Positions 9,019-17,871 of a DNA stretch of 64,000 bases are shown one piece after another; positions within the stretch are counted from its first letter, which is position 1; each line of letters starts with the position of its first letter. The notes under the pieces were generated by a model that made no database searches, was not told where the DNA came from, and worked only from the letters and a program-made list of their open reading frames with translations. The stretch comes from Altererythrobacter sp. BO-6 (GTDB taxonomy: Bacteria > Pseudomonadota > Alphaproteobacteria > Sphingomonadales > Sphingomonadaceae). The translations under genes and the position numbers were made by a program. The stretch spans positions 682,001 to 746,000 of the forward strand of contig NZ_CP049259.1 in the NCBI RefSeq assembly GCF_011047315.1, written 5' to 3'.

Positions 9019-9046
9019 CGTCATTCCCGCGAAAGCGGGAATCCAG
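9019..9046. repeat. REP-like palindrome, copy A
   Basis: A 28-bp imperfect palindrome (CGTCATTCCCGCGAAAGCGG then GAATCCAG) able to form a hairpin. It is paired with an inverted copy at 9070-9097 and is the same family as the two copies that flank the GIY-YIG gene at 46953 and 47309. Confidence 0.9.
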
Positions 9047-9069
9047 TCTACAACATCAGTGGCTCCGCT

Positions 9070-9097
9070 CTGGATCCCCGCTTTCGCGGGGATGACG
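9070..9097. repeat. REP-like palindrome, copy B (inverted)
   Basis: The reverse complement of this copy matches copy A at 26 of 28 positions, differing at two symmetric bases (CCCCG for TCCCG and matching GGGGA) that preserve the hairpin. A and B are 23 bp apart and form a larger inverted structure, like a REP doublet, in the moaD-moaA gap. Confidence 0.9.
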
Positions 9098-9120
9098 ATG
9101 GTGGGCGTTTCCAGCATCTT

Positions 9121-10155
9121 CTAGCCCCCCGTCATCGACATGTGCCGCGGCTGGGCAGGTTCCGCGCCGCGCTGCGAAATATCGAAGTGGTGCTTTTCCG
9201 GCTTGATCCGCATCGCTTCATTGAGCGCTGCCTGAAGGTTCGCATCGGGGTCGTCCGAGCGCAGCGCCGCGCGCAGATCGACCCGCTCGCCGCCGCCGAG
9301 GCACGGATAGAGCTGCCCGGTCGCGGTCACCCGTAGCCGGTTGCAGCCGGCACAGAAATTGTTGGTGAGCGGGGTAATCATGCCCAGCCGACCGCCGGTC
9401 TCCTCGACCCGGTCATAGCGCGCCGGCCCGCCCGTCGAATCGCTCAACGGTGTCAGCGTCCAGCGCTGCGCCAGGCGCGCACGGACTTCGGTCAGCGGCA
9501 GGTAGTGATCAACCCGGTCCTCCTCAACCTCGCCCAGCGGCATAACTTCGATCAGCGTCAGGTCGAAACCCTCGCCATGCGCCCAGCCGACCAGATCGGG
9601 GATCTCGTCCTCGTTGATGCCCTTGAGCGCTACGGTGTTGAGCTTGACCTTGAGCCCTGCAGCCTTGGCCGCGGCAATCCCCTCGAGAACCTGCGGCAAG
9701 ACATCCCGCCGCGAAAGCTGCGCGAATTTTGCGCGGTCACGGGTATCGAGCGAGATATTGACGCGCTTCACGCCGGCCGCCGCCAGGTCATCGGCGTACC
9801 CGGCCAATTGCGTCGCGTTGGTGGTGAGCGTCAGCTCTTCCAGCCCCTTCCCCAATTCCCGCCCCAACGCACGGAACAGGTCCACGATGTCGCGCCGGAC
9901 CAGCGGCTCGCCCCCGGTAACGCGGATCTTGGTCACCCCGCGCGCAATGAAGCCAAGCGACAGTCGGTACAGTTCCTCAAGGCTCAGCACTTCCTTGCGC
10001 GGCAGGAAGGTCATCCGTTCAGGCATGCAATAGGAACAGCGCAGGTCGCAGCGATCGGTCACCGACAGCCGCAGATAACTGATCCGGCGCTGGAAGCCGT
10101 CGACCAGCGGCTTGGCGTCCGTTTGCGGAAGCAGGATATCCCTTACTCTAGTCAT
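9121..10155 (-). CDS. moaA: GTP 3',8-cyclase MoaA
   Basis: A 344-residue radical-SAM enzyme catalysing the first step of molybdopterin synthesis, GTP to 3',8-cyclo-7,8-dihydroguanosine triphosphate. The radical-SAM cluster motif is CDLRCSYCMPE (about residues 36-46); the second cluster motif is NNFCAGCNRLRVTATGQLYPC near residue 265; the chain ends in Gly-Gly (SMTGG), as MoaA does. Start ATG 10155 overlaps the stop of the upstream gene by 8 bp, suggesting translational coupling with the folB group. Confidence 0.96.
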   Translation of the reverse strand: MTRVRDILLPQTDAKPLVDGFQRRISYLRLSVTDRCDLRCSYCMPERMTFLPRKEVLSLEELYRLSLGFIARGVTKIRVTGGEPLVRRDIVDLFRALGRELGKGLEELTLTTNATQLAGYADDLAAAGVKRVNISLDTRDRAKFAQLSRRDVLPQVLEGIAAAKAAGLKVKLNTVALKGINEDEIPDLVGWAHGEGFDLTLIEVMPLGEVEEDRVDHYLPLTEVRARLAQRWTLTPLSDSTGGPARYDRVEETGGRLGMITPLTNNFCAGCNRLRVTATGQLYPCLGGGERVDLRAALRSDDPDANLQAALNEAMRIKPEKHHFDISQRGAEPAQPRHMSMTGG

Positions 10156-10465
10156 GCAGTGGAAGATATTGCCCGGTGATGCCCGGCGCATCCCTCAAAT
10201 ATGCCAGCATGGCAGAAATTGCCGCAGTGTCGCCACCGCCGACCACGTTCACCCGTTTCGGCGCATAGGCGCGAGCCAGGTCGCGCGCGAGAGCGCGGCG
10301 CCAGTCGTCATGGTCGTTTGGAGCGGCAGGCAGGATGATCACCAGCGCGTCATTATCGCCCGCTATCAATTCGCGCGCCCGATCGAGCTGGGCACGATGG
10401 AATTCGGCGGCGGCATCAAGCGGTGCCGGGGGCAACGCATCAATCCGCAGCTCCGCCTGCGCCAT
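10148..10465 (-). CDS. Rossmann-fold-like protein of the folB-moaA unit
   Basis: A 105-residue protein between folB and moaA. It has the pattern of a partial Rossmann fold (DALVIILPAAPNDHDDWRRALARDLARAY, then RVNVVGGGDTAAISAMLAYLR), but no full nucleotide-binding glycine motif. ATG 10463-10465 lies one base upstream of the folB stop; its own stop overlaps moaA. Function unknown; context suggests a link to pterin metabolism, which is inference. Confidence 0.65.
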   Translation of the reverse strand: MAQAELRIDALPPAPLDAAAEFHRAQLDRARELIAGDNDALVIILPAAPNDHDDWRRALARDLARAYAPKRVNVVGGGDTAAISAMLAYLRDAPGITGQYLPLHD

Positions 10466-10466
10466 T

Positions 10467-10838
10467 TCAGCGCCGCTCGCGATGGAGGGTGATGCCGATC
10501 TTCTCGTTTGCTTCGGCAATCGCAAGCTTGACGATCTTGACCGTCACTGCCTCGACCCGCGCATCCTGCGCGAACAGCGTGGCGCAGATATGGTCCGCTA
10601 CCGCCTCGATCAGCTTGAAATGCACCCCCGGCGGCAATGCATCGGAAGCGGCGAACTTCAAATCCATGTAATTCTTGCTCGCATCGAGCGGCGTATCGGG
10701 CGCGTAATGATCGGCCACCTTCAGCCGCGCCTGGATGGTGATCCTCAGCGGCTGCGGTTTGCCGGTCTCTTCCGAATAGATGCCGGTCAGGACATCATGT
10801 TCGAAATCGGCAACTTCGAGGTGAAGAGTGTCATGCAT
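10467..10838 (-). CDS. folB: Dihydroneopterin aldolase family protein
   Basis: A 123-residue protein of the FolB / FolX family, acting in tetrahydrofolate synthesis by cleaving or epimerising dihydroneopterin. Recognised from EVADFEHDVLTGIYSEETGKPQPLRITI at the N-terminus (the GIYSEE region contains the usual active-site glutamate area) and the C-terminal VKIVKLAIAEANEKIGI. ATG 10838 chosen over a TTG three codons upstream. Followed by the Rossmann-like gene and moaA with overlapping ends. Confidence 0.82.
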   Translation of the reverse strand: MHDTLHLEVADFEHDVLTGIYSEETGKPQPLRITIQARLKVADHYAPDTPLDASKNYMDLKFAASDALPPGVHFKLIEAVADHICATLFAQDARVEAVTVKIVKLAIAEANEKIGITLHRERR

Positions 10839-10993
10839 TAACCGCAAACCCTATGGCATCTTTCCCACTGGCCGATGACATTTGCAGCGCCATAAGTCCA
10901 TCCGGTGGAGGAAAAACTGCATATGCCAGTCAATGCACATGGTTTATTAACCATATCGCAATAGCCAGAGCAGGTAACGAGGGAAGACACGCT

Positions 10994-12151
10994 ATGGCCA
11001 CCCAGTATCTGACCGATGATATGCAGACGGGCACCCGTACGCAGTCAAGCGCACCGCGACGCTATTTGTTCGGGCCGGTGCGCGATTTCCTGACCTTCGG
11101 CGGATCCTCACTGGTGTTGCTTCCAGTGGTTCTGGCGCTTCCAGCTGATCGATTTGTAGCCACCTTCGCCTTTGCCGCACTGCTGCTGGCACATGTCATC
11201 AATCATCCGCATTTCGCCCATTCATACCAGATCTTTTACCGCGGCTTCGCGAAGAAAGCCTTCGCAGGCTCGATCGGTCGGGAGATGCAGCTGCGCTATC
11301 TGTTCGCCGGTATCGTGGCACCGGCGCTGCTCGCCCTGTTCCTCGTCACCGCCGTCGCGGCAGGTGAAGTGCGTACGCTGGGCTATGCTGCCAATGCCAT
11401 GGCGCTATTTGTCGGCTGGCATTATGTCAAGCAAGGCTATGGCCTGCTGATGGTTGATTGCGCCCTGAAGAAACGTTTCTTCGGTGATCGGGACAAGAAA
11501 GTCCTGCTAGTCAACAGCTATGCCGTTTGGCTGTCTGCCTGGGCTTACGGCAACGCCAAGATATCGAAAACGTCGCTGTGGGGGATCGAGTATTTCACTT
11601 TCGCGATCCCCGAATGGATCGTTTTCGTTGGCATCGCGATTGCCAGCATTACCTCGGCCTTGACGCTTGCAGTGCTTGTCCAGGGTTTCCGCGAGCGGGG
11701 TCAGCTGCCCTGGAACGGAATCCTGGCCTATTTCGTCAGCATTTACCTGTGGCTGGCATTTGTGTCGGTCAACCCGCTGTGGCTGCTGATCACGCCGGCC
11801 TTGCATTCGCTGCAATATCTTGCGGTCGTCTGGCGGTTCGAGACGAATTACGCGACAGCGCTGAATGCCCCCGCTTCCGGCACAGCCGACGAAAAGGGCT
11901 GGAACAGCTCGCGCAACCGCGTGCGCCTGCACATCCTGGTGTTTGTGATGATCGGCGCTGTCGCCGGCTTCATCGGCTTCTGGGGCGCACCGCTGTTGCT
12001 GACAGCCGCAGCTGAAGCACCGCAAAAGGCCTTGGGCGCAGGTGTCTTCCTGTTCTCGGCATGGGTATTCATCAATGTCCATCACTACTTCATGGACAAT
12101 GTGATGTGGCGCCGTAACAATCCCGACACCAAGCTCTATCTCTTCGGCTAA
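10994..12151 (+). CDS. Histidine-rich multi-pass membrane protein, unknown function
   Basis: A 385-residue protein with about nine hydrophobic segments. Histidines cluster at predicted membrane borders: AHVINHPHFAHSY (residues about 66-78), WHYVKQGYG, HSLQYLAVVWRFE and VHHYFMDNVMWRRNNP near the C-terminus. This arrangement suggests a membrane-embedded metal site, as in membrane oxygenases or hydroxylases, but I cannot place it in a named family. The start ATG 10994 follows GGGAAGA and begins the conserved-looking part. Monocistronic and divergent from folB. Confidence 0.7.
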   Translation: MATQYLTDDMQTGTRTQSSAPRRYLFGPVRDFLTFGGSSLVLLPVVLALPADRFVATFAFAALLLAHVINHPHFAHSYQIFYRGFAKKAFAGSIGREMQLRYLFAGIVAPALLALFLVTAVAAGEVRTLGYAANAMALFVGWHYVKQGYGLLMVDCALKKRFFGDRDKKVLLVNSYAVWLSAWAYGNAKISKTSLWGIEYFTFAIPEWIVFVGIAIASITSALTLAVLVQGFRERGQLPWNGILAYFVSIYLWLAFVSVNPLWLLITPALHSLQYLAVVWRFETNYATALNAPASGTADEKGWNSSRNRVRLHILVFVMIGAVAGFIGFWGAPLLLTAAAEAPQKALGAGVFLFSAWVFINVHHYFMDNVMWRRNNPDTKLYLFG

Positions 12152-12158
12152 CGCGCTG

Positions 12159-12176
12159 CCGGTCCTCAGACCGGTT
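12159..12176. terminator. Hairpin between convergent genes
   Basis: CCGGTC at 12159-12164 pairs with GACCGG at 12169-12174 over a CTCA loop, just after the membrane protein gene and just before the stop of the convergent methyltransferase. The T run is only two bases, so termination is tentative. Confidence 0.4.
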
Positions 12177-12181
12177 CCCAG

Positions 12182-13075
12182 CTAACCCGAATTGCTCCAA
12201 CGCGCGAAAATTGCTGTTGGCAGCAGGCGCGCGCCCTCGCCCGTCTCCTGCACCGCCAAATCGCCGTGCTCGATCGTGCCGGGCAGATCGCGGAACAGTT
12301 CCTCGACCAGGCCGGCGAGCGCAAGGCTGCTCATGCGCACGGCATAGACGGTCAGGAACAGGAAGCGGCTCTCGCTGTCCAGCAGCTTGCGGCAATCTGC
12401 CAGCAGGCCCGGCAGCCCCTCTTCCAATCGCCAGGTTTCATTGTTCGGCCCGCGCCCGAATTTCGGCGGGTCGAGGATGACCCCGTCATAGCGCCGGGCG
12501 CGCCGCACTTCGCGTGCGGTAAACTTGGCCGCGTCGTCAACCAGCCAGCGGATCGGCGCTTCTTCCATTCCCGATAGCGCCGCATTCTCGCGTGCCTGCG
12601 CCACCGATTTCTTGCTGGCATCGACATGGGTTACCTTGCCATGGCGGCTGAGTGCGAGCGAGCCAACACCGGTATAACCGAACAGGTTCAATGTCTCGGC
12701 GTCGTCACACCCGGACAGTTGCGCGCGCATCCAGTCCCACACCGGCGCCATGTCAGGGAAGAATTGCAGATGGCGGAAGGGCGTCGGCTGTGCGGTAAAA
12801 TTCACTTCGTTCCAGCTGACCGGCCAGCCCGCTTGGGGCAGCGAGGGATCAAGCTGCCAGCGCCCGCCGCCATCCTCGTCCGAGCCCGGAATGAATTCGC
12901 CCATCGCGGGCCAATCGGCCAGGCGCGGCGTCCACATCGCCTGCGGTTCTGGCCGGATGAACGCATGCGGGCCAAAGCTCTCGAATTTGCGCCCATGCCC
13001 GCTGTCGAGCAGGCGATAGCCGCCTTCCCAGCCCTCGCCCACCATCAGCAACGGATCGCGGACGAGCTTGGCCAT
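12182..13075 (-). CDS. Class I SAM-dependent methyltransferase (RlmI-like)
   Basis: A 297-residue methyltransferase resembling the RlmI / RlmK group that makes 5-methylcytosine or 2-methylguanine in 23S rRNA. SAM-binding motif LNLFGYTGVGSLALSRHG at about residues 130-147, acidic residue in THVDASKKSV, catalytic-loop motif ILDPPKFGRGPNNETW near residues 200-215. It lacks the N-terminal PUA domain of RlmI. Its ATG overlaps the thrC stop (ATGA), so it is translationally coupled with thrC. Confidence 0.85.
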   Translation of the reverse strand: MAKLVRDPLLMVGEGWEGGYRLLDSGHGRKFESFGPHAFIRPEPQAMWTPRLADWPAMGEFIPGSDEDGGGRWQLDPSLPQAGWPVSWNEVNFTAQPTPFRHLQFFPDMAPVWDWMRAQLSGCDDAETLNLFGYTGVGSLALSRHGKVTHVDASKKSVAQARENAALSGMEEAPIRWLVDDAAKFTAREVRRARRYDGVILDPPKFGRGPNNETWRLEEGLPGLLADCRKLLDSESRFLFLTVYAVRMSSLALAGLVEELFRDLPGTIEHGDLAVQETGEGARLLPTAIFARWSNSG

Positions 13076-14475
13076 CAGGCAGCAGGGCTCGCATGCTGGC
13101 TGACGAAGTCGCGCACCGCGTCATATTCACCGGTCAACTCAGTGTAGGATTCCTCGCGGGCGAACAGGTCACCGATCCGCGCGGGTAATGCCGGGCGCAG
13201 GCCCGTCGCACGTTCGACTGCTTCCGGGAATTTCGCCGGATGGGCGGTAGCGAGCGTGACGATCGGGATTGCGGCGTCAAGCTGGCTCGCGCGTGCGGCA
13301 TGCAGGCCCACGGCGGTATGCGGGTCGATCACTTCGCCGGCATGCTCGTACGCCCAGCGCAGCGCCTGCAGCACCTGCTCCTGATCGGCGCGGGCGCTGG
13401 TGAACAGCGCGGCTGCGCCTTCGCGCTGCGCATTGGTGAGGCGCATCGCCTTGCTGGCTTCGAAGCCGCGCATCTGATCCGCCATCGCGGCGCCGTCTCG
13501 CCCGCCAACATCGAACAGCAATCGTTCGAAATTGGAAGAGACCTGGATATCCATCGAAGGGGTGGCGGTGGGCGTGACCGTACCGGCGGAATAGTCGCCT
13601 TCGGACAGGGCGCGGTGAAGGATGTCGTTGACATTGGTGGCGACGATCAGCTGCGCCACCGGCAGGCCCATCTGCGCCGCGACATATCCTGCGAAGACGT
13701 CGCCAAAATTGCCGGTCGGCACGCTGAAAGCGACCGGGCGGTGCGGAGCGCCCAGCTGCAATGCACAGGCGAAGTAATAGACCACCTGCGCCATCAACCG
13801 CGCCCAGTTGATCGAATTGACCGCGCCGATGTTGAACCGGCTGGTCATTTGGGCATCGCCGAACATGCGCTTCACCATCGCCTGGGCATCGTCGAAGCTG
13901 CCATCGATCGCGATATTGTGGACGTTGGGCGCGCGCACCGTGGTCATCTGCCGGCGCTGGACGTCGCTCACCCGCCCCTTGGGATGGAGCATGAAGATGT
14001 CGACGCCTTCGCGTCCAGCCACCGCATCGATCGCAGCCGAGCCGGTGTCACCGCTGGTCGCCCCAACGATGGTGAGGTTTGACTTGCGGCGGCTGAGGAA
14101 GGTTTCAAACAGCAAGCCCAGCAGTTGCAGCGCGACATCCTTGAACGCGAGCGTAGGCCCGTGAAACAGCTCGAGCAGCCATTGCCGCTCATCCAGCTGG
14201 ACCAGCGGCGTCACCGCATCATGCGCGAAGCGGCCATAGGCCTGGCGGCACAGCGTGCGCAGTTCGTCCTCGGTCAGGGAACCTTCGACAAACGGCAGCA
14301 TCACCCTTGTCGCCAGCTCGGCATAGGGCAGCCCTGCCATGGCGGCGATTTCCGCCTCGCTGAACCGCGGCCATTCGGTCGGCAGGTAAAGCCCGCCATC
14401 GCTGGCCAGGCCTGCCAGCGTGACCCCTTCGAAATCGAGCGCCGCTGCGCTGCCCCTGGTCGAGATATATTGCAT
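13075..14475 (-). CDS. thrC: Threonine synthase
   Basis: A 466-residue PLP enzyme converting O-phosphohomoserine to threonine. Begins MQYISTRGSAAALDFEGVTL, typical of the long bacterial form; the PLP-binding lysine is in HGPTLAFKD (about residue 112), and ATSGDTGSAAIDA is the phosphate-binding region. Start 14475 is chosen because upstream codons are not conserved in character. Gene order SURF1-thrC-methyltransferase follows the oxidase cluster, as often seen in sphingomonads. Confidence 0.96.
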   Translation of the reverse strand: MQYISTRGSAAALDFEGVTLAGLASDGGLYLPTEWPRFSEAEIAAMAGLPYAELATRVMLPFVEGSLTEDELRTLCRQAYGRFAHDAVTPLVQLDERQWLLELFHGPTLAFKDVALQLLGLLFETFLSRRKSNLTIVGATSGDTGSAAIDAVAGREGVDIFMLHPKGRVSDVQRRQMTTVRAPNVHNIAIDGSFDDAQAMVKRMFGDAQMTSRFNIGAVNSINWARLMAQVVYYFACALQLGAPHRPVAFSVPTGNFGDVFAGYVAAQMGLPVAQLIVATNVNDILHRALSEGDYSAGTVTPTATPSMDIQVSSNFERLLFDVGGRDGAAMADQMRGFEASKAMRLTNAQREGAAALFTSARADQEQVLQALRWAYEHAGEVIDPHTAVGLHAARASQLDAAIPIVTLATAHPAKFPEAVERATGLRPALPARIGDLFAREESYTELTGEYDAVRDFVSQHASPAA

Positions 14476-14535
14476 TGCGGAACGGCGGTTAGACGCGCGC
14501 GCGGGCGAGAGCAAGAAAGAGCGGCTTTGCGGGCT

Positions 14536-15126
14536 TCAATCTTGCCCTTTGATGCGCTTGCGGATCGCCAGCCAGTAGATCACCAGCGCGGTCAGCGCGA
14601 AGAAGAACCACTGCCCGGCATAGGCGAGGTGGTTATTGGGCAGGTCGCGCGGATCGGGTTTGGCGAGCGGCTTGAGCCCCGCAAGTGGCGGGTCGGCCTG
14701 TACGCGCGCTCCATCGGCACCGCCCGGCGTGATCAAGCCTGCGACGGGGCCGCCCTGGAAATCAGGGAAATCGGGCCGGTCAGACCAGCCCAGCTTCACG
14801 TCCGCCGGCCCCCTCCCCGTTTCGCATCGCACGATCTGGGCGAAGCCCGAACGGCCATTTTCGGCGCGTCCCGAGATGGCTTCGCGGGACAGGACTTTCG
14901 TGCAGTCGAACGCAGTCGGGTGGAACAGATTACTTTCGAGTGCGGCGCCGCTATCGGAGGGAAAAGGCCGGAGTTCATTGCTGGAGAGCGCTTGTTCGTA
15001 TTTCGCGATCAGCGCCGCCTTCTCCTCCGCACGGCCAAGCTGCCAGATGCCGAGCGCAACCATGGTCGCGGCCGCTGCCAGCACCACGATCGTCGGGATA
15101 ATCGGTATCGAGCGCGTCTTCGCCAT
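14536..15126 (-). CDS. SURF1-family cytochrome oxidase biogenesis protein
   Basis: A 196-residue SURF1-like protein that helps insert haem a into subunit I of cytochrome c oxidase. One membrane segment at each end (IIPTIVVLAAAATMVALGIW and WFFFALTALVIYWLAIRKR) bracket a periplasmic domain; GIWQLGRAEEKAAL and the C-terminal NNHLAYAGQWFFFA are family signatures. It lies in the oxidase cluster downstream of coxC and DUF983. Confidence 0.9.
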   Translation of the reverse strand: MAKTRSIPIIPTIVVLAAAATMVALGIWQLGRAEEKAALIAKYEQALSSNELRPFPSDSGAALESNLFHPTAFDCTKVLSREAISGRAENGRSGFAQIVRCETGRGPADVKLGWSDRPDFPDFQGGPVAGLITPGGADGARVQADPPLAGLKPLAKPDPRDLPNNHLAYAGQWFFFALTALVIYWLAIRKRIKGQD

Positions 15127-15129
15127 GGC

Positions 15130-15894
15130 TCAGTCTTCTCCTTGACGGGCTGCGTTGTCGCCTGCTTGCCATGCCGATTGCCCCGCTGGCGTTGCGGCTT
15201 CCCCCTGTTCCATCGCGGTTGCGACAACGAAAAGCGTTTCGCCCATGACCATCGACCCCATTAACAGCCGCATGGCGCCCCATATCGGGAGAGTCAGCAG
15301 GCGCCGCAAGGGTGAGGCAAAGGACGCTCCGGTTAAAATTTCCCGGCATTCGAAGCCGCATTCGGCCAGCATCATCGGCAAGTGGCTGGCAAGGATCGGG
15401 CTGATGTGGCGCTGCGACCGATAGCTGCGCTCACCGAAGCCCCATAGTTCGCCGGTCAGGGCAAACTTGATCCGCGCCTCGAAGAACTGGATATTCGGAG
15501 TAGAGATCACCAGCGCCCCGCCCGGGGCAAGCAGCTGGTGGCACTGGCGCAGGAACGCGCGCGGATTGTCGAGGTGCTCGATCACTTCGGAGGCTGTAAT
15601 GCAAGCAAATGGCGGGCCCCCGATTTCGTCGGCGAAGGCCCCGTTGAAGTCGCATTCCCAGAATGCGTCGACTTCCTCCGCGATGTGGCGCGACAAATCC
15701 GCACCGCTCAGGCGCAAATAGCCTGCATCCCTAAGCCGGGCGATCAAGGCTCCGGTATAGGCACCCAGATCTAGAATGCGCCCGGCGATATCGACATGGC
15801 GCGAAACAAGTTCGGCTATCCTTGCGTGCGTTCCCGGGGCGGCGGCAACTGGATGCGGGCCATAGGTCTCGATCGGCCGCCGCAGCAGGCTCAC
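15130..15894 (-). CDS. Class I SAM-dependent methyltransferase
   Basis: A 254-residue methyltransferase of the UbiG / Methyltransf_11-12 type. SAM motif I is GRILDLGAYTGALIARLRDA (about residues 38-57), followed by TASEVIEHLDNPRAFLRQC and APGGALVISTPN. The C-terminal third has a hydrophobic segment near PLRRLLTLPIWGAMRLL. Start is GTG 15894, overlapping the DUF983 stop (GTGA). Target unknown; location within the oxidase gene cluster is probably operonic rather than functional. Confidence 0.8.
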   Translation of the reverse strand: MSLLRRPIETYGPHPVAAAPGTHARIAELVSRHVDIAGRILDLGAYTGALIARLRDAGYLRLSGADLSRHIAEEVDAFWECDFNGAFADEIGGPPFACITASEVIEHLDNPRAFLRQCHQLLAPGGALVISTPNIQFFEARIKFALTGELWGFGERSYRSQRHISPILASHLPMMLAECGFECREILTGASFASPLRRLLTLPIWGAMRLLMGSMVMGETLFVVATAMEQGEAATPAGQSAWQAGDNAARQGED

Positions 15895-16337
15895 AAGTCT
15901 GGGCCTTCCTGATCTTGGCCTGCTTTCTCGTCGCTGCCTGAGGCCGCAATCGCCTCACCCGCCTTGTTGCGATATTCCGCCGCCAGAAGGGCCGCCTTCG
16001 AAACGCGCAAGCCGCCCACGACTGCCCCAACGGTCAGCGGGATCCAGATCAGCGCATGGACCCAGAACGGCGGGCTGGCAGCCACATCCAGCCAGATCGC
16101 CAGCGCGACCATCACCGCGCCGATAATCAACGTCAGGAAACCGGCAGGCCCATCGCCGACATTGAAGCGGTTGTAATCGAGCCCGCACACACGGCACCGG
16201 CTGGCGAACTGGATCACTCCCGCGAACAGCGTCTTGGCGCCGCATTGCGGGCACAAACCGAAAAGGGCAGCCTGGCGCCATGAAATCGCTGCGCCGGGCT
16301 GCCCCTTTGGTTGGTCGGGACTTGCGTCCCGGTGCAT
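15891..16337 (-). CDS. DUF983 membrane protein
   Basis: A 148-residue DUF983 protein with two CxxC pairs (CPQCGAKTLF and CRVCGLDYNRFNVGDGPAGF), probably a zinc ribbon, followed by two membrane segments (FLTLIIGAVMVALAIWLDVA and FWVHALIWIPLTVGAVVGG). DUF983 genes are commonly next to coxC in alphaproteobacteria. Its ATG overlaps the coxC stop (TAATG). Exact role in oxidase assembly is not established. Confidence 0.88.
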   Translation of the reverse strand: MHRDASPDQPKGQPGAAISWRQAALFGLCPQCGAKTLFAGVIQFASRCRVCGLDYNRFNVGDGPAGFLTLIIGAVMVALAIWLDVAASPPFWVHALIWIPLTVGAVVGGLRVSKAALLAAEYRNKAGEAIAASGSDEKAGQDQEGPDL

Positions 16338-17209
16338 TAGTGAACCGGAGCGCCCCAGCCGCCCCAGATGTAGACGGCAACGAACAGGAACAGCCACACC
16401 ACATCGACAAAGTGCCAGTACCATGCAGCCGCTTCAAACCCGAAGTGCTGGCGCGGGGTGAAGTGCCCGGCATAGGCCCGCACCAGGCAGACGATCAGGA
16501 AGATCGTGCCGATCAGCACGTGGAAGCCGTGGAACCCGGTCGCCATGTAAAAGGCCGAGCTATAGGTGTTGGTGCCGAAAGCGAAGGGCGCGATCGAATA
16601 TTCATAAACCTGGATCGCCGTGAACAGTGCGCCCAGCAGGATGGTGGCCCACAGGCCTTGCTTCAGCCCTTCGCGGTCACCATGGATCAGCGCATGGTGC
16701 GCCCAGGTAACCGTGGTGCCCGAACACAGCAGGATCAGCGTGTTCAGCAGCGGAAGCTGGAAGGCGTTGAGCACTTCAATACCCGCAGCCGGGAATGTGC
16801 GTGCAGCCGCCTCGCCATCCTGGCCGAACAGGCTCGTAACCAGCCCGTCTTCAGCCACCGTGATCGGCGCCGGGAACAGGGCGAAGTCGAAGAACGCCCA
16901 GAACCAGCCGACGAAGAACATCACTTCCGAAGCGATGAACAGGATCATGCCGTAGCGCATGTGCAGTTGCACCACCGGGGTATGATCGCCGCCCTGGGCT
17001 TCCTTCACGATGTTGCTGAACCAGCTGAAGAAGGTCGCAATCAGGCCGGCAATGCCAAGACCCAGCACGATCTTGCCTGCACCGCCAAAGGTCTCGGGAT
17101 GCATGAACAGCACCATGCCGGTAGTGAAGGTCAGCGCCGAAATCGAGCCGATCAGCGGCCAGATATCCGGTTCAAGGATGTGGTAATCGTGGTTCTTGGT
17201 TCCAGCCAT
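16337..17209 (-). CDS. coxC: Cytochrome c oxidase subunit III
   Basis: A 290-residue subunit III of the aa3-type oxidase, with seven membrane segments. Family marks are YHILEPDIWPLIGSISALT at the N-terminus, MRYGMILFIASEVMFFVGWFW with the conserved Glu, THHALIHGDR-like WAHHALIHG, and GFHGFHVLIGTIFL. Start 17209 chosen because MAGTKNHDYHILEP is the usual beginning. Sits between ctaG and DUF983. Confidence 0.96.
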   Translation of the reverse strand: MAGTKNHDYHILEPDIWPLIGSISALTFTTGMVLFMHPETFGGAGKIVLGLGIAGLIATFFSWFSNIVKEAQGGDHTPVVQLHMRYGMILFIASEVMFFVGWFWAFFDFALFPAPITVAEDGLVTSLFGQDGEAAARTFPAAGIEVLNAFQLPLLNTLILLCSGTTVTWAHHALIHGDREGLKQGLWATILLGALFTAIQVYEYSIAPFAFGTNTYSSAFYMATGFHGFHVLIGTIFLIVCLVRAYAGHFTPRQHFGFEAAAWYWHFVDVVWLFLFVAVYIWGGWGAPVH

Positions 17210-17283
17210 GAGATTTTCCCGTCTGTCGGCTCTTATCTGATTGGTCCCGTCCTTAGATTGGCTCTGCGGACGGGTCCAGAGTG

Positions 17284-17871
17284 TTACAATTCCGGTTCCG
17301 CAGCCGCATTGAGCGACTTGTGGAAAGTGTAGCTCAAGGTGATCTGTTCGACCCCCTTCATGTTCTCGTCTTCCAGCGCAGCCGGATCGATGAAGTAGAG
17401 CACCGGCATGTGCACTTCCTCGCCTGGCTGCAGCGTCTGCTCGGTAAAGCAGAAGCACTGGATCTTGTTGAAATAGCGGCCCGCCTGCTCCGGCTCGACA
17501 TTGAAGGTCGCGGTACCGGTGATCGGAACGCTGGAATTGTTCCGCGCGACATAGGTCGCCATGTCGCGCACGCCGATCTGCACGGTGTCGGTGGTCTGGT
17601 CAGGGCGGAACGTCCACGGCACGTCGCGCGCGACCGAACCGTCAAAGCGGATCGAAATGGTCTTGCCTGCAGCCATCCCAAGCTGCTCCGCACGCTGCGC
17701 CTCGGCTTCGCTCGCAACCTGGGTGGTCCCGCCAAATCCGGTGACGCGGCAGAACAGGTCATACAGCGGCACGGCGGCATAGCCGAGCCCCAGCATCGCC
17801 AGCGCGCCCATAAAGGCATAGATGCCGGTCTTGAGGTTCTTCTGTTCGAGCGATTGGGCGGCGGAATTCAT
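17284..17871 (-). CDS. ctaG: Cytochrome c oxidase assembly protein CtaG (Cox11)
   Basis: A 195-residue Cox11-type copper chaperone that loads the CuB site of subunit I. One N-terminal membrane segment (about residues 17-38, GLGYAAVPLYDLFCRVTGFGGT) and the copper-binding CFCF motif in NKIQCFCFTEQTL (about residue 138). It is preceded by a 42-residue membrane protein gene and ctaB. Confidence 0.96.
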   Translation of the reverse strand: MNSAAQSLEQKNLKTGIYAFMGALAMLGLGYAAVPLYDLFCRVTGFGGTTQVASEAEAQRAEQLGMAAGKTISIRFDGSVARDVPWTFRPDQTTDTVQIGVRDMATYVARNNSSVPITGTATFNVEPEQAGRYFNKIQCFCFTEQTLQPGEEVHMPVLYFIDPAALEDENMKGVEQITLSYTFHKSLNAAAEPEL

